Shown here in pieces: positions 51,502 through 61,841 of a DNA stretch of 64,000 nucleotides (position 1 is its first letter; each line of letters starts with the position of its first letter). Under the pieces are notes generated by a model. That model was given only the letters and a program-made list of their open reading frames with translations, was not told where the DNA came from and did no database searches. This DNA comes from an uncultured Aquimarina sp. GTDB lineage: Bacteria; Bacteroidota; Bacteroidia; Flavobacteriales; Flavobacteriaceae. A program made the position numbers and the translations under genes. The stretch spans positions 124,001-188,000 of the forward strand of contig CANMWA010000002.1 of the NCBI GenBank assembly GCA_947501475.1. Direction: 5' to 3'.

Positions 51502-51948
51502 ATGAAGAATTACACTCTAATTATTATATGTTTATTTGCTTATGTTGGTATGTATGCGCAACAACAAAGTAGTATTTCAAAAACAGAATTTACTTATGTG
51601 GTAAACAAAATACCAAATCAAAATACTACTACAGTATCGCGTATTGATAATCTCGAATATTCACTTGAAGAATATGAATCTATGTTATCAAGATGTCAAG
51701 AATTAACCAATAAGCTTGTAGAATATGATAAAATCATTCAAAATGGATCTATGACCAAAAAACAAACCAAAGCATGGAAAAGAGATGTTATGGAGGCTAA
51801 ATTATTAGGTTACAGAATAGAAGATTTTACCGCTATATATAGAGATGGTGATTATCCGTATGTAAATTATTTAAACATCCAGGTATTAAATAATTATGAT
51901 GATTTTGCTAAAACCCTAAACGATGCAACTCAGTATGCTGGGTTCTAA
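51502..51948 (+). CDS. Secreted protein of unknown function, paralogue 2
   Basis: 148 residues, the same length as paralogue 1. Signal peptide YTLIIICLFAYVGMYAQ, then a different linker of the same length and the shared C-terminal domain (RIEDFTAIYRDGDYPYVNYL, DATQYAGF). The conserved YRIEDFT and NYLNIQVLNNYDDF motifs suggest a helical fold. The gap to paralogue 1 is 235 bases. An identical terminator follows. Confidence 0.72.
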   Translation: MKNYTLIIICLFAYVGMYAQQQSSISKTEFTYVVNKIPNQNTTTVSRIDNLEYSLEEYESMLSRCQELTNKLVEYDKIIQNGSMTKKQTKAWKRDVMEAKLLGYRIEDFTAIYRDGDYPYVNYLNIQVLNNYDDFAKTLNDATQYAGF

Positions 51949-51970
51949 TACGTAAAACATAAAAACACTT

Positions 51971-52005
51971 AAAAGCACAATAGATAAATTATCTATTGTG
52001 CTTTT
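51971..52005. terminator. Terminator after paralogue 2
   Basis: The same 35-base hairpin as at 51289-51323, with an added T-run. Confidence 0.85.
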
Positions 52006-52145
52006 TTATTTATCTACATTTACAACTAATAATCAATAGATTACATAAAAATAAAATTTAAGTGTAGTGTAAAAATTGACTCCCGGATTATTAATTTTAT
52101 AAATTTTGCTGCACATTTGCAACCGCAACCAATCCAACAATAAGA

Positions 52146-52724
52146 ATGAGTTTAGAAAGAGAATTACATAAGCGCAGTGGATCTATATGTGAATTATCAG
52201 GAGAAACAGAAAATCTAAAAGTATATCAAGTTCCAAAATCCCCAGGAACAGGATTAGATGCTCATATCTTAATTTCACAAACATGTTTTGAGCAAATTGA
52301 AAACCCAGAGCAAATGAACCCTAATCATTGGCGATGCCTAAATGATAGTATGTGGAGTGAAGTACCTGCCGTACAAGTAATGGCATGGAGAATGCTTAAC
52401 CGTTTACGTTCTGAAGGCTGGCCACAAGATTTATTGGATATGTTATATCTAGATGCAGACACATTAGATTGGGCAAAGGCAACAGGTGAAGGAAATGATA
52501 CAGAAGACATCATAAAACATATGGATGCAAACGGAGCTACCTTACAGTCTGGTGATGCTGTAGTTTTAATAAAAGATCTAGATGTTAAGGGAGCAAATTT
52601 TACCGCCAAACGCGGTACAGCAGTACGCAATATTTCGCTAGTTCACGATAATCCAGAACATATCGAAGGTAGAGTTAATGGGCAGCATATTGTGATTCTT
52701 ACCAAATATGTAAAGAAATCATAA
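52146..52724 (+). CDS. PhnA-like (YjdM) protein with altered zinc ribbon
   Basis: 192 residues. The C-terminal 70 residues (LQSGDAVVLIKDLDVKGANF, IEGRVNGQHIVILTKYVKK) match the PhnA/YjdM domain of unknown function. The N terminus MSLERELHKRSGSICELSGE corresponds to the treble-clef ribbon of longer PhnA proteins, in which the first pair is CxxC; here it is CELS, and the second pair (ISQTCFEQ) keeps one cysteine. Zinc binding is therefore doubtful. The phosphonate link of the old PhnA name is not supported. A middle helical part (VQVMAWRMLNRLRSEGWPQ) is ordinary. It converges with the M23 gene. Confidence 0.85.
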   Translation: MSLERELHKRSGSICELSGETENLKVYQVPKSPGTGLDAHILISQTCFEQIENPEQMNPNHWRCLNDSMWSEVPAVQVMAWRMLNRLRSEGWPQDLLDMLYLDADTLDWAKATGEGNDTEDIIKHMDANGATLQSGDAVVLIKDLDVKGANFTAKRGTAVRNISLVHDNPEHIEGRVNGQHIVILTKYVKKS

Positions 52725-52745
52725 AAAACATATAATTCTCTTTTA

Positions 52746-53327
52746 TTATTGCCGTAACCAAGTATCTGGGTCAAGGTAATACATCTTTTTCCATCCTTGT
52801 ACAGCTGTATCATCACGTAAATTTATATAGGGAAACGGAGTCGTAATTGCATAATGCAAATGTGGTGGTTTCCCTTTTGCATTTCCTGTATCACCCACAG
52901 TACCTATGACCGATCCGGCTGCAACTGGAGCCAAAGGAAATGTATCTATTTCGTCTAAATGTGCATAATAATGAAACCGCCATTTGGGCCCCAGAATCAT
53001 TACCGACTTCCCTCCTTTTCCACCTTTATGAGTATACACGACAATACCTTTGGTAGCAGCAATAACCGAAGTCCCTTTTTCAGCAAAAATATCAATCCCT
53101 TTATGAGTAATAGAAGTCCCCCAGGGATACGCCCAAAAAGAATGATCATCCCAATTTTTTATAGTAGCACCAGCTACTGGTATTATCATATTTTGCGGAA
53201 TCAAAAATCCAATACCAACAACAACCAATGGTAGCCAAAACCATTTTCTATAAGCACGATTACGTACTAAAAAAGCTATTGAAGTTAACAGCGTAATCCA
53301 GAAACGTTTTGTTGTATTGGTTATCAT
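52746..53327 (-). CDS. M23-family peptidase (LytM/lysostaphin-type), membrane-anchored
   Basis: 193 residues. A hydrophobic N terminus (about 22-46, with LVVVGIGFLIPQNMIIPV) anchors it in the inner membrane. The LytM core shows HKGIDIFAEKGTSVIAATKG (HxxxD) and KPPHLHYAITTPF (HxH); YYAHLDEI lies between. Such enzymes cut peptidoglycan cross-links or activate amidases in cell separation. The metal ligands look complete, so it may be active. It is convergent with the PhnA-like gene and upstream of parC on the same strand. Confidence 0.9.
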   Translation of the reverse strand: MITNTTKRFWITLLTSIAFLVRNRAYRKWFWLPLVVVGIGFLIPQNMIIPVAGATIKNWDDHSFWAYPWGTSITHKGIDIFAEKGTSVIAATKGIVVYTHKGGKGGKSVMILGPKWRFHYYAHLDEIDTFPLAPVAAGSVIGTVGDTGNAKGKPPHLHYAITTPFPYINLRDDTAVQGWKKMYYLDPDTWLRQ

Positions 53328-53410
53328 TCTATATATAATAAGATCGTAGCATAAAAAATATACCGCGTTTTACTAATATGCATTAAAAAGATAGTAAACG
53401 ACTCTAAAAT

Positions 53411-56056
53411 TTAAAACAATGTAGGCTGCTCATCATCGCCTGTATTAGGCAAACCATCAGATGTATCAGTATTTGATGAAGATACATTCTCTTCTTCTAT
53501 AACCTCAATTTCTTCAGCAGGAAGTGGTTCAGGTTCATCATAAGGTAACGATTCTAATAAGTTTATTTGTTTTACCTTATGTGTAGTTAACTGATTTCCT
53601 AAAGCTTTTATCCCTTTTACAGCAATAAACTCTTCAAAATTCATTTCTTCATTAGGGCGTTGATCTTTACCTCTAGCCTTATTGAATACGATCTCTGCAA
53701 TGGGCCTATACTCTGTAGAAATCACTTCTAAAAATGATTTTGGGTGTTCTGAAATAAAATTCTCTTCTCGTTCTGGGTTTTCGATAATAAAACGTTTAAC
53801 ATAGTATCGTTCTTTTTCTCCATCCCAATAAATTGCTGAAATTGGTTTATTTGGCTTCCATTTTTCTAAGACCACCATATCCGAATTAAAGTGTAAGGTC
53901 ATTTCAGGGATAATTGTCTTAGCATATCCTTTTTGATCAATAATCAACAAGCGATCTTCACCTCTAAACTCACCAAGCAATTCTCCTCTTCCATCAACAT
54001 TGAGGCGTTGTACAGAGTCATCAAACCAGATTTTACGGGGTTTTAACGTAGAAACTCCCTGTTCTTTCAGTTCAATTCTTTTAATATTATATTTGGTAAC
54101 AATATTTCCTTTTACGCCTCTACCTTTAACCAATAAATCTGCAAAATCTAGATCAAATTTTAGTTTTTTAATACTTCCAGCTTGACGTAAGAAAATTGTT
54201 ATCACTTCTGCTTCACCATTGGGGTTAGCAGAGAAATAAGTGCATTTAGAATTTTTCTTTCCTTGTGTAAGGTCATAATCTTTATCACGAGTAACACCAG
54301 TTACAGCAAAACGCTTCACATATGAGGCTCCACCTTTACCGTCTTGATAAATCATATTATAGATGGTGCGTTTGTCTTTTTTCTTAAAAACCGCAACATG
54401 AATGATATTCTTTCCTATAAATGTTTTGGCGCCAACTTTTGTGATCATCATTTTACCTTCTTCAGTAAAGCAAATAATATCGTCTATATCAGAACAATCT
54501 GTAACATATTCGTCTTTACGTAATGAAGTTCCTATAAAACCTTCTTCTCTATTTACATACAGTTTAGTATTACGGATAACTACCTTGGTAGCTTCGATAT
54601 CATCAAAGATTTTCACCTCTGTTTTACGCTCTTTTCCTTTACCATAGGTCTTTTTTAACCTTTTAAAGTAATCAATTGCAAACTCGATAAGATGTCCTAG
54701 ATGATGCTTTACCTGTGCAATATCAGCCTCAAGCGCTTCAATTTTTTGTTGTGCCTTATCAATATCAAATTTTGAAATACGCTTGATTCGAATTTCTGTT
54801 AATCGTACAATATCTTCTTCGGTAACGGCACGTTTTAAGTGCTTAATATGTGGTTGTAGTCCTTTATCGATAGCTTCGATTACTCCTTCCCATGTTTCTA
54901 CTTCTTCAATATCGCGGTAGATACGGTTTTCGATAAATATTCTTTCTAAAGATGCAAAATGCCATTGTTCCTGAAGTTCTTCTAGCTGTATTTCAAGCTC
55001 TTTTTTAAGCAATTCTACTGTATTATCAGTAGATCGGCGTAACATTTCTGAAACTCCGATAAAGTTTGGTTTATTATCTTCAATAACACAACCTAATGGA
55101 GAAATAGACACTTCGCAATTGGTAAATGCATAGAGTGCATCAATAGTTTTATCTGGTGAAATACCAGATGGAAGGTGTACTAATATTTCTACTTCTGCCG
55201 CTGTATTATCTTCTATCTTTTTAATTTTAATCTTTCCTTTTTCATTTGCCTTAAGGACAGAGTCTATTAACGAAGTGGTGGTCGTAGAAAACGGAATCTC
55301 ATTGATAACCAATGTATTTTTATCTTGCTGAAAAATCTTAGCACGTACTCGTACTTTACCACCTCGATTACCATCATTATAGTTCGTAAAATCTGCTATC
55401 CCAGATGTCGGAAAATCTGGTAAAATCGTAAAACGCTTACCTTGTAAATGTTTAATCGAAGCGTCAATCAATTCAATAAAATTATGTGGTAGAATCTTAG
55501 TACTTAATCCTACTGCAATACCTTCTGCTCCTTGAGCCAATAATAATGGAAATTTAACAGGAAGGTTAATTGGTTCTTTTTTACGACCATCATAGGATAA
55601 CTGCCAATCCGTTACTTTTGGATTATAAACAACATCCAAAGCAAATTTGGATAAACGTGCTTCAATATATCTCGAAGCTGCCGCTCTATCCCCGGTAAGA
55701 ATATTACCCCAGTTTCCTTGCATGTCGATGAGCAATTCTCTTTGCCCAACCTGTACCATGGCATCTGCAATACTAGCATCACCATGTGGGTGATATTGCA
55801 TGGTATGCCCTACAATATTAGCAACTTTATTATAACGACCATCATCCAAATCTTTCATAGAATGTAGAATACGGCGCTGCACAGGTTTTAATCCATCTTC
55901 AATTGCGGGTACTGCTCGTTCCAGGATTACGTATGATGCATAATCCAGAAACCAATCCTTATACATTCCGGTAACCTTGGTGATCACCTCTTGTGGTTGG
56001 TGATCTTCAGGGTTTGATTCGTGATGTAATTCTTCGTTTTCGTTTTCCAAATCCAT
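53411..56056 (-). CDS. parC: DNA topoisomerase IV subunit A (ParC)
   Basis: 881 residues. The catalytic tyrosine is in AASRYIEARLSKFA; the DNA-gate motif is YHPHGDASIADAMVQVG; the C-terminal domain has beta-propeller-like repeats (MITKVGAKTFIGKN, LLIIDQKGYAKTIIPEM). An acidic tail follows (EEIEVIEEEN to the end). With ParE it decatenates daughter chromosomes. ParE is 24 bases upstream on the same strand, so they are co-transcribed. Topoisomerase IV rather than gyrase is supported by the co-operonic parE and by length. Confidence 0.93.
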   Translation of the reverse strand: MDLENENEELHHESNPEDHQPQEVITKVTGMYKDWFLDYASYVILERAVPAIEDGLKPVQRRILHSMKDLDDGRYNKVANIVGHTMQYHPHGDASIADAMVQVGQRELLIDMQGNWGNILTGDRAAASRYIEARLSKFALDVVYNPKVTDWQLSYDGRKKEPINLPVKFPLLLAQGAEGIAVGLSTKILPHNFIELIDASIKHLQGKRFTILPDFPTSGIADFTNYNDGNRGGKVRVRAKIFQQDKNTLVINEIPFSTTTTSLIDSVLKANEKGKIKIKKIEDNTAAEVEILVHLPSGISPDKTIDALYAFTNCEVSISPLGCVIEDNKPNFIGVSEMLRRSTDNTVELLKKELEIQLEELQEQWHFASLERIFIENRIYRDIEEVETWEGVIEAIDKGLQPHIKHLKRAVTEEDIVRLTEIRIKRISKFDIDKAQQKIEALEADIAQVKHHLGHLIEFAIDYFKRLKKTYGKGKERKTEVKIFDDIEATKVVIRNTKLYVNREEGFIGTSLRKDEYVTDCSDIDDIICFTEEGKMMITKVGAKTFIGKNIIHVAVFKKKDKRTIYNMIYQDGKGGASYVKRFAVTGVTRDKDYDLTQGKKNSKCTYFSANPNGEAEVITIFLRQAGSIKKLKFDLDFADLLVKGRGVKGNIVTKYNIKRIELKEQGVSTLKPRKIWFDDSVQRLNVDGRGELLGEFRGEDRLLIIDQKGYAKTIIPEMTLHFNSDMVVLEKWKPNKPISAIYWDGEKERYYVKRFIIENPEREENFISEHPKSFLEVISTEYRPIAEIVFNKARGKDQRPNEEMNFEEFIAVKGIKALGNQLTTHKVKQINLLESLPYDEPEPLPAEEIEVIEEENVSSSNTDTSDGLPNTGDDEQPTLF

Positions 56057-56080
56057 ATATAATTTAGGGGCGCTTAATAA

Positions 56081-57940
56081 TTATAATTCTTCCTCTACTG
56101 TATCCAGCTCTACTTTTAAATTGTCGATAATAAACTCCTGTCTTTGTGGAGTATTTTTTCCCATATAAAAAGACAACAATTCTTCTATAGATTTATCTTT
56201 ATCCAACATTACCGGATCCAAACGTATATCATCGCCGATGAAGTGCACAAACTCATCAGGAGAGATCTCTCCTAACCCTTTAAATCGGGTGATTTCAGGT
56301 TTTCCTGTTAATTTTTGGATTGCATCCCTTCTTTCTTGTTCAGAATAGCAATAAATCGTTTCCTTTTTATTTCTTACTCGAAATAATGGTGTTTGTAAAA
56401 TATACAAATGTCCTTCTTTGATAACTTCGGGAAAAAATTGCAAAAAGAATGTTATTAATAGTAATCTAATATGCATCCCATCGACATCGGCATCGGTAGC
56501 GATTACAATATTATTATAACGAAGGTCTTCTAATGACTCTTCAATATTTAAAGCCGCTTGCAAAAGATTGAATTCTTCATTCTCATACACAATCTTTTTG
56601 GTCATATTATAGCAGTTCAAAGGCTTACCACGTAAACTAAAAACCGCTTGAGTATTCACATCACGAGATTTTGTAATTGATCCACTTGCAGAATCTCCCT
56701 CGGTAATAAATAGTGTACTCTCAAGATTACGATCTTTTTTACTATCGGTAAGGTGCACTCTACAATCTCTAAGTTTTTTATTATGTAAACTTGCTTTTTT
56801 TGCGCGCTCCTTAGCTAGTTTACGAATTCCAGAAAGGTCTTTACGTTCACGTTCTGCTTGTAATATCTTACGTTGGATACTCTCTGCAACATCTGTGTTC
56901 TTATGCAGGAAGTTATCCAGCTTGTTCTTTATAAAGTCATTAATAAAAGTACGTACCGTTGGCAGTCCTCCGCCCATTTCAGTTGATCCGAGTTTGGTTT
57001 TAGTCTGACTCTCAAAAACCGGTTCTGTTACTTTAATACTTATTGCAGACACAATAGATTTACGAATATCACTAGCTTCATAGTTTTTACCATAAAACTC
57101 TCTTATTGTTTTTACGACTGCTTCACGAAAAGCCGCTTGATGAGTACCCCCTTGAGTAGTATTTTGTCCGTTAACAAAAGAATGATACTCTTCGCTATAT
57201 TGTGTTTTACTATGGGTAATTGCAATTTCGATGTCATCCCCTTTGAGATGAATTATATCATATAATCTATCGTCTTCATTGATATTATCAGAAAGTAAAT
57301 CTCTTAATCCATTTTCAGAGAAATACTTTTCTCCATTAAATATGATTGTTAAACCAGGATTAAGATACACGTAGTTCTTAAGCATTTTTGCTACGTATTC
57401 TGTACGATACTTAAAATGCTTAAAAATCGTTTCATCTGGAATGAAAGATACTTTGGTTCCGCGACGACGGGAAGTTTCATCCAGGGTATCTTGATTAGTA
57501 AGGTTCCCTTTTTCAAATTCTGCTGAAGCGGCCTTACCATCTCGGGTAGATTCGACCCTAAAAAAAGTAGACAACGCGTTTACGGCCTTGGTACCAACAC
57601 CATTAAGTCCTACAGATTTTTTAAATGCTCGAGAATCATATTTCCCCCCGGTATTCATTTTTGATACTACATCAACAACTTTACCTAACGGAATCCCACG
57701 ACCATAATCCCGAACTGTAACTTTATCTCCTTGTATTGCGATTTCTATAGTTTTACCAGCACCCATAACATATTCATCAATCGAATTGTCGAGTACCTCT
57801 TTTAGTAAAATATAAATTCCGTCATCGGCAGATGATCCGTCACCTAGCTTACCAATATACATTCCTGGACGCATACGGATATGCTCTTTCCAGTCGAGGG
57901 ATCGTATATTATCTTCGGTATATTTGGTTTCTTTGCTCAT
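56081..57940 (-). CDS. parE: DNA topoisomerase IV subunit B (ParE)
   Basis: 619 residues from the ATG at 57940. An ATG at 57979 would add 13 residues across the probable promoter region. GHKL ATPase motifs [22 protein letters not shown] and [17 protein letters not shown] motifs TEGDSASGS and [14 protein letters not shown]. The enzyme hydrolyses ATP to drive DNA passage with ParC. It lacks the extra insertion of proteobacterial gyrase B. Confidence 0.94.
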   Translation of the reverse strand: MSKETKYTEDNIRSLDWKEHIRMRPGMYIGKLGDGSSADDGIYILLKEVLDNSIDEYVMGAGKTIEIAIQGDKVTVRDYGRGIPLGKVVDVVSKMNTGGKYDSRAFKKSVGLNGVGTKAVNALSTFFRVESTRDGKAASAEFEKGNLTNQDTLDETSRRRGTKVSFIPDETIFKHFKYRTEYVAKMLKNYVYLNPGLTIIFNGEKYFSENGLRDLLSDNINEDDRLYDIIHLKGDDIEIAITHSKTQYSEEYHSFVNGQNTTQGGTHQAAFREAVVKTIREFYGKNYEASDIRKSIVSAISIKVTEPVFESQTKTKLGSTEMGGGLPTVRTFINDFIKNKLDNFLHKNTDVAESIQRKILQAERERKDLSGIRKLAKERAKKASLHNKKLRDCRVHLTDSKKDRNLESTLFITEGDSASGSITKSRDVNTQAVFSLRGKPLNCYNMTKKIVYENEEFNLLQAALNIEESLEDLRYNNIVIATDADVDGMHIRLLLITFFLQFFPEVIKEGHLYILQTPLFRVRNKKETIYCYSEQERRDAIQKLTGKPEITRFKGLGEISPDEFVHFIGDDIRLDPVMLDKDKSIEELLSFYMGKNTPQRQEFIIDNLKVELDTVEEEL

Positions 57941-58268
57941 AAAATTTTGGGTAGAATGCCTGCTAATATAAGGTTTCACTTACAGAATAAAAACAGCCAT
58001 TCTACAAAGTAATTAACAAATCAACAACAAAATTTGTTGATTATTTGGTATATAGGAGTTTAGCTCTTATTCGATGTAAAGCAACTTATATTTGTAGCGC
58101 TACTATAATACCATATCAAACACAAGTCGTCTTAGTATTGATATCTATGACTTATTAAGGTATTTGGATCAAAAAACAGTGGGTTTATAGAAATTCATAG
58201 GCAATACTTATCTTTAGTCATACAATATATCTTTATTTTTAATCATTAACTAAGCAACAAAATTACCT
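57941..58268. other. Intergenic region upstream of parE
   Basis: 328 bases. It holds a short hairpin, AATCAACAA (58019-58027) and TTGTTGATT (58034-58042) with a 6-base loop, and presumably the divergent promoters of parE and the membrane protein gene. I see no gene. Confidence 0.6.
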
Positions 58269-58697
58269 ATGGGAGAACTACAACGCAATCGTATTTTATC
58301 TTCACTAAGTTTATTAACTACGTTAATAGCTTTTTATTTTATATACAACTCTGATAGGTATATGACTCAACTTGAATGGGTATTATATATAATTTTTATA
58401 AGCCCTTTCGCATTATTTTGCATTTTACAATTCTTCAGAATTGGAAATATTATCAAAAAAATTAGCTTAATATTACTATGCATAATAGCAATCATTGTTA
58501 TATTATTTTCCTTTACTACTCTAGATCAAAGTGATTATCTAACATTTTTAATCATATTTTTCTTAGGTGCCATGCCTTTTACATTTTCGTTGTTATATCT
58601 AATTAAAGAAAAATCTATATTTTTAACTTTAATACTTGCATACACACTGTTAATAAACATATTGATTATAACAGATGAAGCAATAAAAATAATTTAA
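58269..58697 (+). CDS. Small multi-pass membrane protein, unknown
   Basis: 142 residues, about five hydrophobic helices (near 12-27, 36-55, 64-83, 92-112, 117-135). The opening MGELQRNRILSSLSLLTTLIA and charged linkers are unremarkable. No family recognised. It lies 22 bases before the esterase gene, likely in one transcript. Confidence 0.7.
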   Translation: MGELQRNRILSSLSLLTTLIAFYFIYNSDRYMTQLEWVLYIIFISPFALFCILQFFRIGNIIKKISLILLCIIAIIVILFSFTTLDQSDYLTFLIIFFLGAMPFTFSLLYLIKEKSIFLTLILAYTLLINILIITDEAIKII

Positions 58698-58719
58698 TCA
58701 TCAATCATTACTTTTAATT

Positions 58720-59604
58720 ATGAAACATTTAAAATATCGAATACAAAAAAACATGGCTCTTTTTGTCTTTTTTATTTTGGTCACACCAGAGATTAGTGCT
58801 CAAGAGCAAACTACTACTCCAGTTCCTAAAGAATATACATATGATGAAAAACATGAATTAAAAATCTTTTGTTTTCGCCCGTCTACATATTCTGATACGA
58901 AAGAGTACCCGGCCATTGTGATTTTTCACGGGGGCGGTTGGTCTATGGGAGAAGCTTCCTGGGGATTTGGAAGCGCACAACATTATGCAGATATGGGGAT
59001 TATGGCATTTTCTGTTCAATATAGACTTCAAGATGATAAAAATGGCGTCACTCCATACGAATCTGTAATTGATGCTCAAAAAGCCATTCGATGGATTCGA
59101 GAAAACGCAAGTAAATTTTCAATCAAAAAAGACAAAGTAGCTGCTTATGGTTGGTCTGCAGGTGCACATTTGGCTGCCTGTGCTGCTATATTTGAAAACT
59201 TAAATACTCCTGAAGAAGATGAATCTAGCGCACCAAATTTGCTAGCTTTAAAATCCCCGGCGTTATCTTTATTAATGTATCCAAATTTTCAAAAACGTTT
59301 AGGTAATAAAATCGAGGTTAAAAACTTGTCTCCAGCAGAACATGTCTCTGAAGAAACTCCGCCTAGTATTATCGTTATAGGGCGAGCAGATACTGTAACC
59401 CCTCTATCTGGCTCTGAAATATTTCACAAAGCAATGATTGAACATCAAAACGATTCAGAATTACATATTTATGATGGTGTGGGTCATCTTTTTACTCCAT
59501 CAACCGAGCCCGATAATGGATGGCCAAACCCAGACAAGGAAATACAAAATAAAGCTCAAGATGCTATCGATAAATTTTTAAAAAAACATGGATATATTAA
59601 TTAA
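58720..59604 (+). CDS. Secreted alpha/beta hydrolase (BD-FAE/acetylesterase type)
   Basis: 294 residues with a signal peptide (MALFVFFILVTPEISAQ). Oxyanion motif FHGGGWSMGEA, nucleophile elbow YGWSAGAHLAAC, acid in GRADTVTPLSG and histidine in YDGVGHLFTP. The family includes feruloyl and acetyl xylan esterases and kynurenine formamidase-like enzymes. Context gives no carbohydrate gene cluster, so the substrate is unknown. Confidence 0.88.
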   Translation: MKHLKYRIQKNMALFVFFILVTPEISAQEQTTTPVPKEYTYDEKHELKIFCFRPSTYSDTKEYPAIVIFHGGGWSMGEASWGFGSAQHYADMGIMAFSVQYRLQDDKNGVTPYESVIDAQKAIRWIRENASKFSIKKDKVAAYGWSAGAHLAACAAIFENLNTPEEDESSAPNLLALKSPALSLLMYPNFQKRLGNKIEVKNLSPAEHVSEETPPSIIVIGRADTVTPLSGSEIFHKAMIEHQNDSELHIYDGVGHLFTPSTEPDNGWPNPDKEIQNKAQDAIDKFLKKHGYIN

Positions 59605-59625
59605 TACCTGTTTTTAGTGTATATC

Positions 59626-59665
59626 AAAAACAGCGATTCAAGATCATATCCGAATCGCTGTTTTT
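59626..59665. terminator. Bidirectional terminator
   Basis: AAAAACAGCGATTC (59626-59639) and GAATCGCTGTTTTT (59652-59665) with a 12-base loop, followed by a T-run. It lies between the esterase gene and the LamG paralogue. Confidence 0.9.
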
Positions 59666-59697
59666 TTTGATCTTAAATAGTACAAAATAGAGTTGCT

Positions 59698-61752
59698 TTA
59701 AGCCTTTGTAAATTTCACATCTCCCTGAACTACTGCATTATTATGATTTACAGACATGTCATTTCCGTTAGTATTTAAAGGCCAGTACCCTACCAAGCCT
59801 TTTTCATGACCACTTAAAACCGTTTTAAGTTCTTTTTTTATTTGAGATTCCTGAAGTGCCAAATTCCAGAGCCTAACTTGCGATATACCTCCAGAAAAAT
59901 GAATATGAGGTTCTTGATTTTGTTGTACAGAACCTATAAGTAGGTCGAGTGAGTTATTCACATTAAGAGGAGTACTCAAATTGCCTGATATTTTTCCTTT
60001 TAATAACGATCCATCCAGATATATAGATAAAGCTCCATTATGACGTACCGCAGTAACTTGATGCCAATCCCCATCAAATGCATTTGTAGAGTTTGTCATA
60101 ATTTGATAATATCCAAATCCGTTATCAGTAGCTAATTTAATTGCGCCATTAGGTTCGAGCACCATCAATAACCCTGCATATGCATCATTACCACCTGCTG
60201 TCGATTTTCTACCGATAATTGTCCCTGGGCCGGATGGTTTAATCCATCCTTGAAGCGTAAAGTCTCCTTTTCCAAAATTATATGCAGCATTCGATGCTAC
60301 CGAAAGGTATCCGTTATTCTTTAGTCTTGCAGCGGGTTCTAGAGAAAAATCGGTATTTTTCTCACGTACAATAACCAGTGAGTTATAGATATAATCTTTT
60401 GCATCAGTTTCTGGATCAAGATGTTTCCCGCTAAGGTAATCATAGGTAACTACTAGTTCTATATCTCCATTACTATCAGAGTTTTGAGTTTTAACTATTT
60501 TTCCTTCATTCTTGGTATAAAACGATTTCATATTAGATGGATATGTAGCTGTAGCTCTTAAGCTATTTTTTCCTGCAAAAGGAATATCAAACATACAGGC
60601 CAATTTTTTATACACCGTTTGCGTTCCTGGTTTTTTCAATATCAAACTCATAGCATACCCAATACCAAAAAATTGAGAATCGCTTTGAAATCTAAATCCT
60701 GTTGCCGAGTACCAATTTCCTAAATCGATATTATTAGGGCCAGTTTTCTTCTCTCGAGCAGGCAAATGTTTAGACTCTACATTATGAGGGTTTCCTTCGT
60801 ATGTGTAACTAAATTCAAAATCTAAATCGTATTTGGTAAGGTTATAGACATACACATTTTGATAACTATAATGTAAAACATAGGTAAGGATAAGATAAAT
60901 AGTAGCGATAACAACAATCCCAACCACGGTATACGCCAATGCGGTTGCTGTAATTGCGGAGAAAACTCCTTCTGCAACAGCTTCGCCAACGGCTACTTGA
61001 CCTGCTGCAAATGCAGCTGCAACACCTTCGCCACCAATAATCCCACCAACAAATGTTTGTAGAAAAACATAACTTAGCTGCATAACTCCAGAAATAGCCG
61101 ACCATAAAACTCTAAATAATTGGGTGTTTATATTAGCCAAAACAGCACTAAAAGCATCAACGCCAAACTTTGCTGCTACTCCCGCAATTGCGGCAGATAA
61201 TCCTTGCGATCCAAAAACAAAAATTGCCATATCCATGATCACATTTGTTGAACTACCAGTACCAAAATGGATAGGTATATTCATGTTGACAAAGTATTTT
61301 TTACCATCTACCGTGATATAAGTTTCATCTTTATCGATATCATATTTTTTGGCAATGGTATCAATTTCACTTTGGCTCTTAACTTCGGTTAGTGTAATAC
61401 TACTAAGGACATTTGATTTTTCTATAATGAGATGGTGATTGGTCTTATCAATTTTTTTTGTGTACGACCAGGTTTCATCTCCATCTTTCTTTTTTTCTGT
61501 TTTGAGTTTATCGAAATCAACTTTTGAAAAGGACTTAAAGAATTTTCCTTGTAAAAAAGAAGCATTAGAAAGTTGTTTTGTAATCGTATTATTCACTACA
61601 CCTCCTTGTGCAATAGTGCCTACAGGAGTTGCTGTATTTAGTTTACTCTTTTCTGGATAGCTCGAAACTATATCTGTAACTTTAATTTGCTTACTTAAAT
61701 CTGTTCCGACATTTACTTTTTTTACTTCATATTCTGTTATTGTTTTCATCAT
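59698..61752 (-). CDS. Unrecognised protein: Ala/Gly-rich membrane-active-looking segment, beta domain and C-terminal LamG domain
   Basis: 684 residues from the ATG at 61752; a frame back to 61806 would run into a terminator hairpin. Layout: residues about 1-180 an N-terminal domain (SQSEIDTIAKKYDIDKDETY, then VDGKKYFVNMNIPIHFGTG); 180-310 long Ala/Gly-rich helices (GGIIGGEGVAAAFAAGQVAV) ending in a strong transmembrane segment (YTVVGIVVIATIYLILTYVL); 310-460 a beta domain (QNVYVYNLTKYDLDFEFSY, DLGNWYSATGFRFQSDSQ); 465-684 a LamG/concanavalin-type domain (NFGKGDFTLQGWIKPSG, YWPLNTNGND). There is no signal peptide. Residues 1-460 match the next gene upstream. The layout resembles a pore-forming or membrane-inserting protein with a glycan-binding tail; no family is recognised. 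Confidence 0.75.
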   Translation of the reverse strand: MMKTITEYEVKKVNVGTDLSKQIKVTDIVSSYPEKSKLNTATPVGTIAQGGVVNNTITKQLSNASFLQGKFFKSFSKVDFDKLKTEKKKDGDETWSYTKKIDKTNHHLIIEKSNVLSSITLTEVKSQSEIDTIAKKYDIDKDETYITVDGKKYFVNMNIPIHFGTGSSTNVIMDMAIFVFGSQGLSAAIAGVAAKFGVDAFSAVLANINTQLFRVLWSAISGVMQLSYVFLQTFVGGIIGGEGVAAAFAAGQVAVGEAVAEGVFSAITATALAYTVVGIVVIATIYLILTYVLHYSYQNVYVYNLTKYDLDFEFSYTYEGNPHNVESKHLPAREKKTGPNNIDLGNWYSATGFRFQSDSQFFGIGYAMSLILKKPGTQTVYKKLACMFDIPFAGKNSLRATATYPSNMKSFYTKNEGKIVKTQNSDSNGDIELVVTYDYLSGKHLDPETDAKDYIYNSLVIVREKNTDFSLEPAARLKNNGYLSVASNAAYNFGKGDFTLQGWIKPSGPGTIIGRKSTAGGNDAYAGLLMVLEPNGAIKLATDNGFGYYQIMTNSTNAFDGDWHQVTAVRHNGALSIYLDGSLLKGKISGNLSTPLNVNNSLDLLIGSVQQNQEPHIHFSGGISQVRLWNLALQESQIKKELKTVLSGHEKGLVGYWPLNTNGNDMSVNHNNAVVQGDVKFTKA

Positions 61753-61793
61753 ATATGTTTTTGTAGTTACTATGGGTAAGAACCCATTAAAAA

Positions 61794-61829
61794 AAGAATA
61801 GCTCACCGTAGTATACGATGGCTATTCTT
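61794..61829 (-). terminator. Terminator between the two paralogues
   Basis: Arms AAGAATAGC (61794-61802) and GCTATTCTT (61821-61829), with further pairing in the loop, followed by a T-run on the minus strand. The 59698-61752 gene may thus be transcribed separately or at a lower level by read-through. Confidence 0.78.
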
Positions 61830-61841
61830 AGATACATTGCA

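Noticed and set aside
61753..61806. N-terminal extension of the LamG protein
   Set aside because: It runs into the terminator hairpin at 61794-61829.
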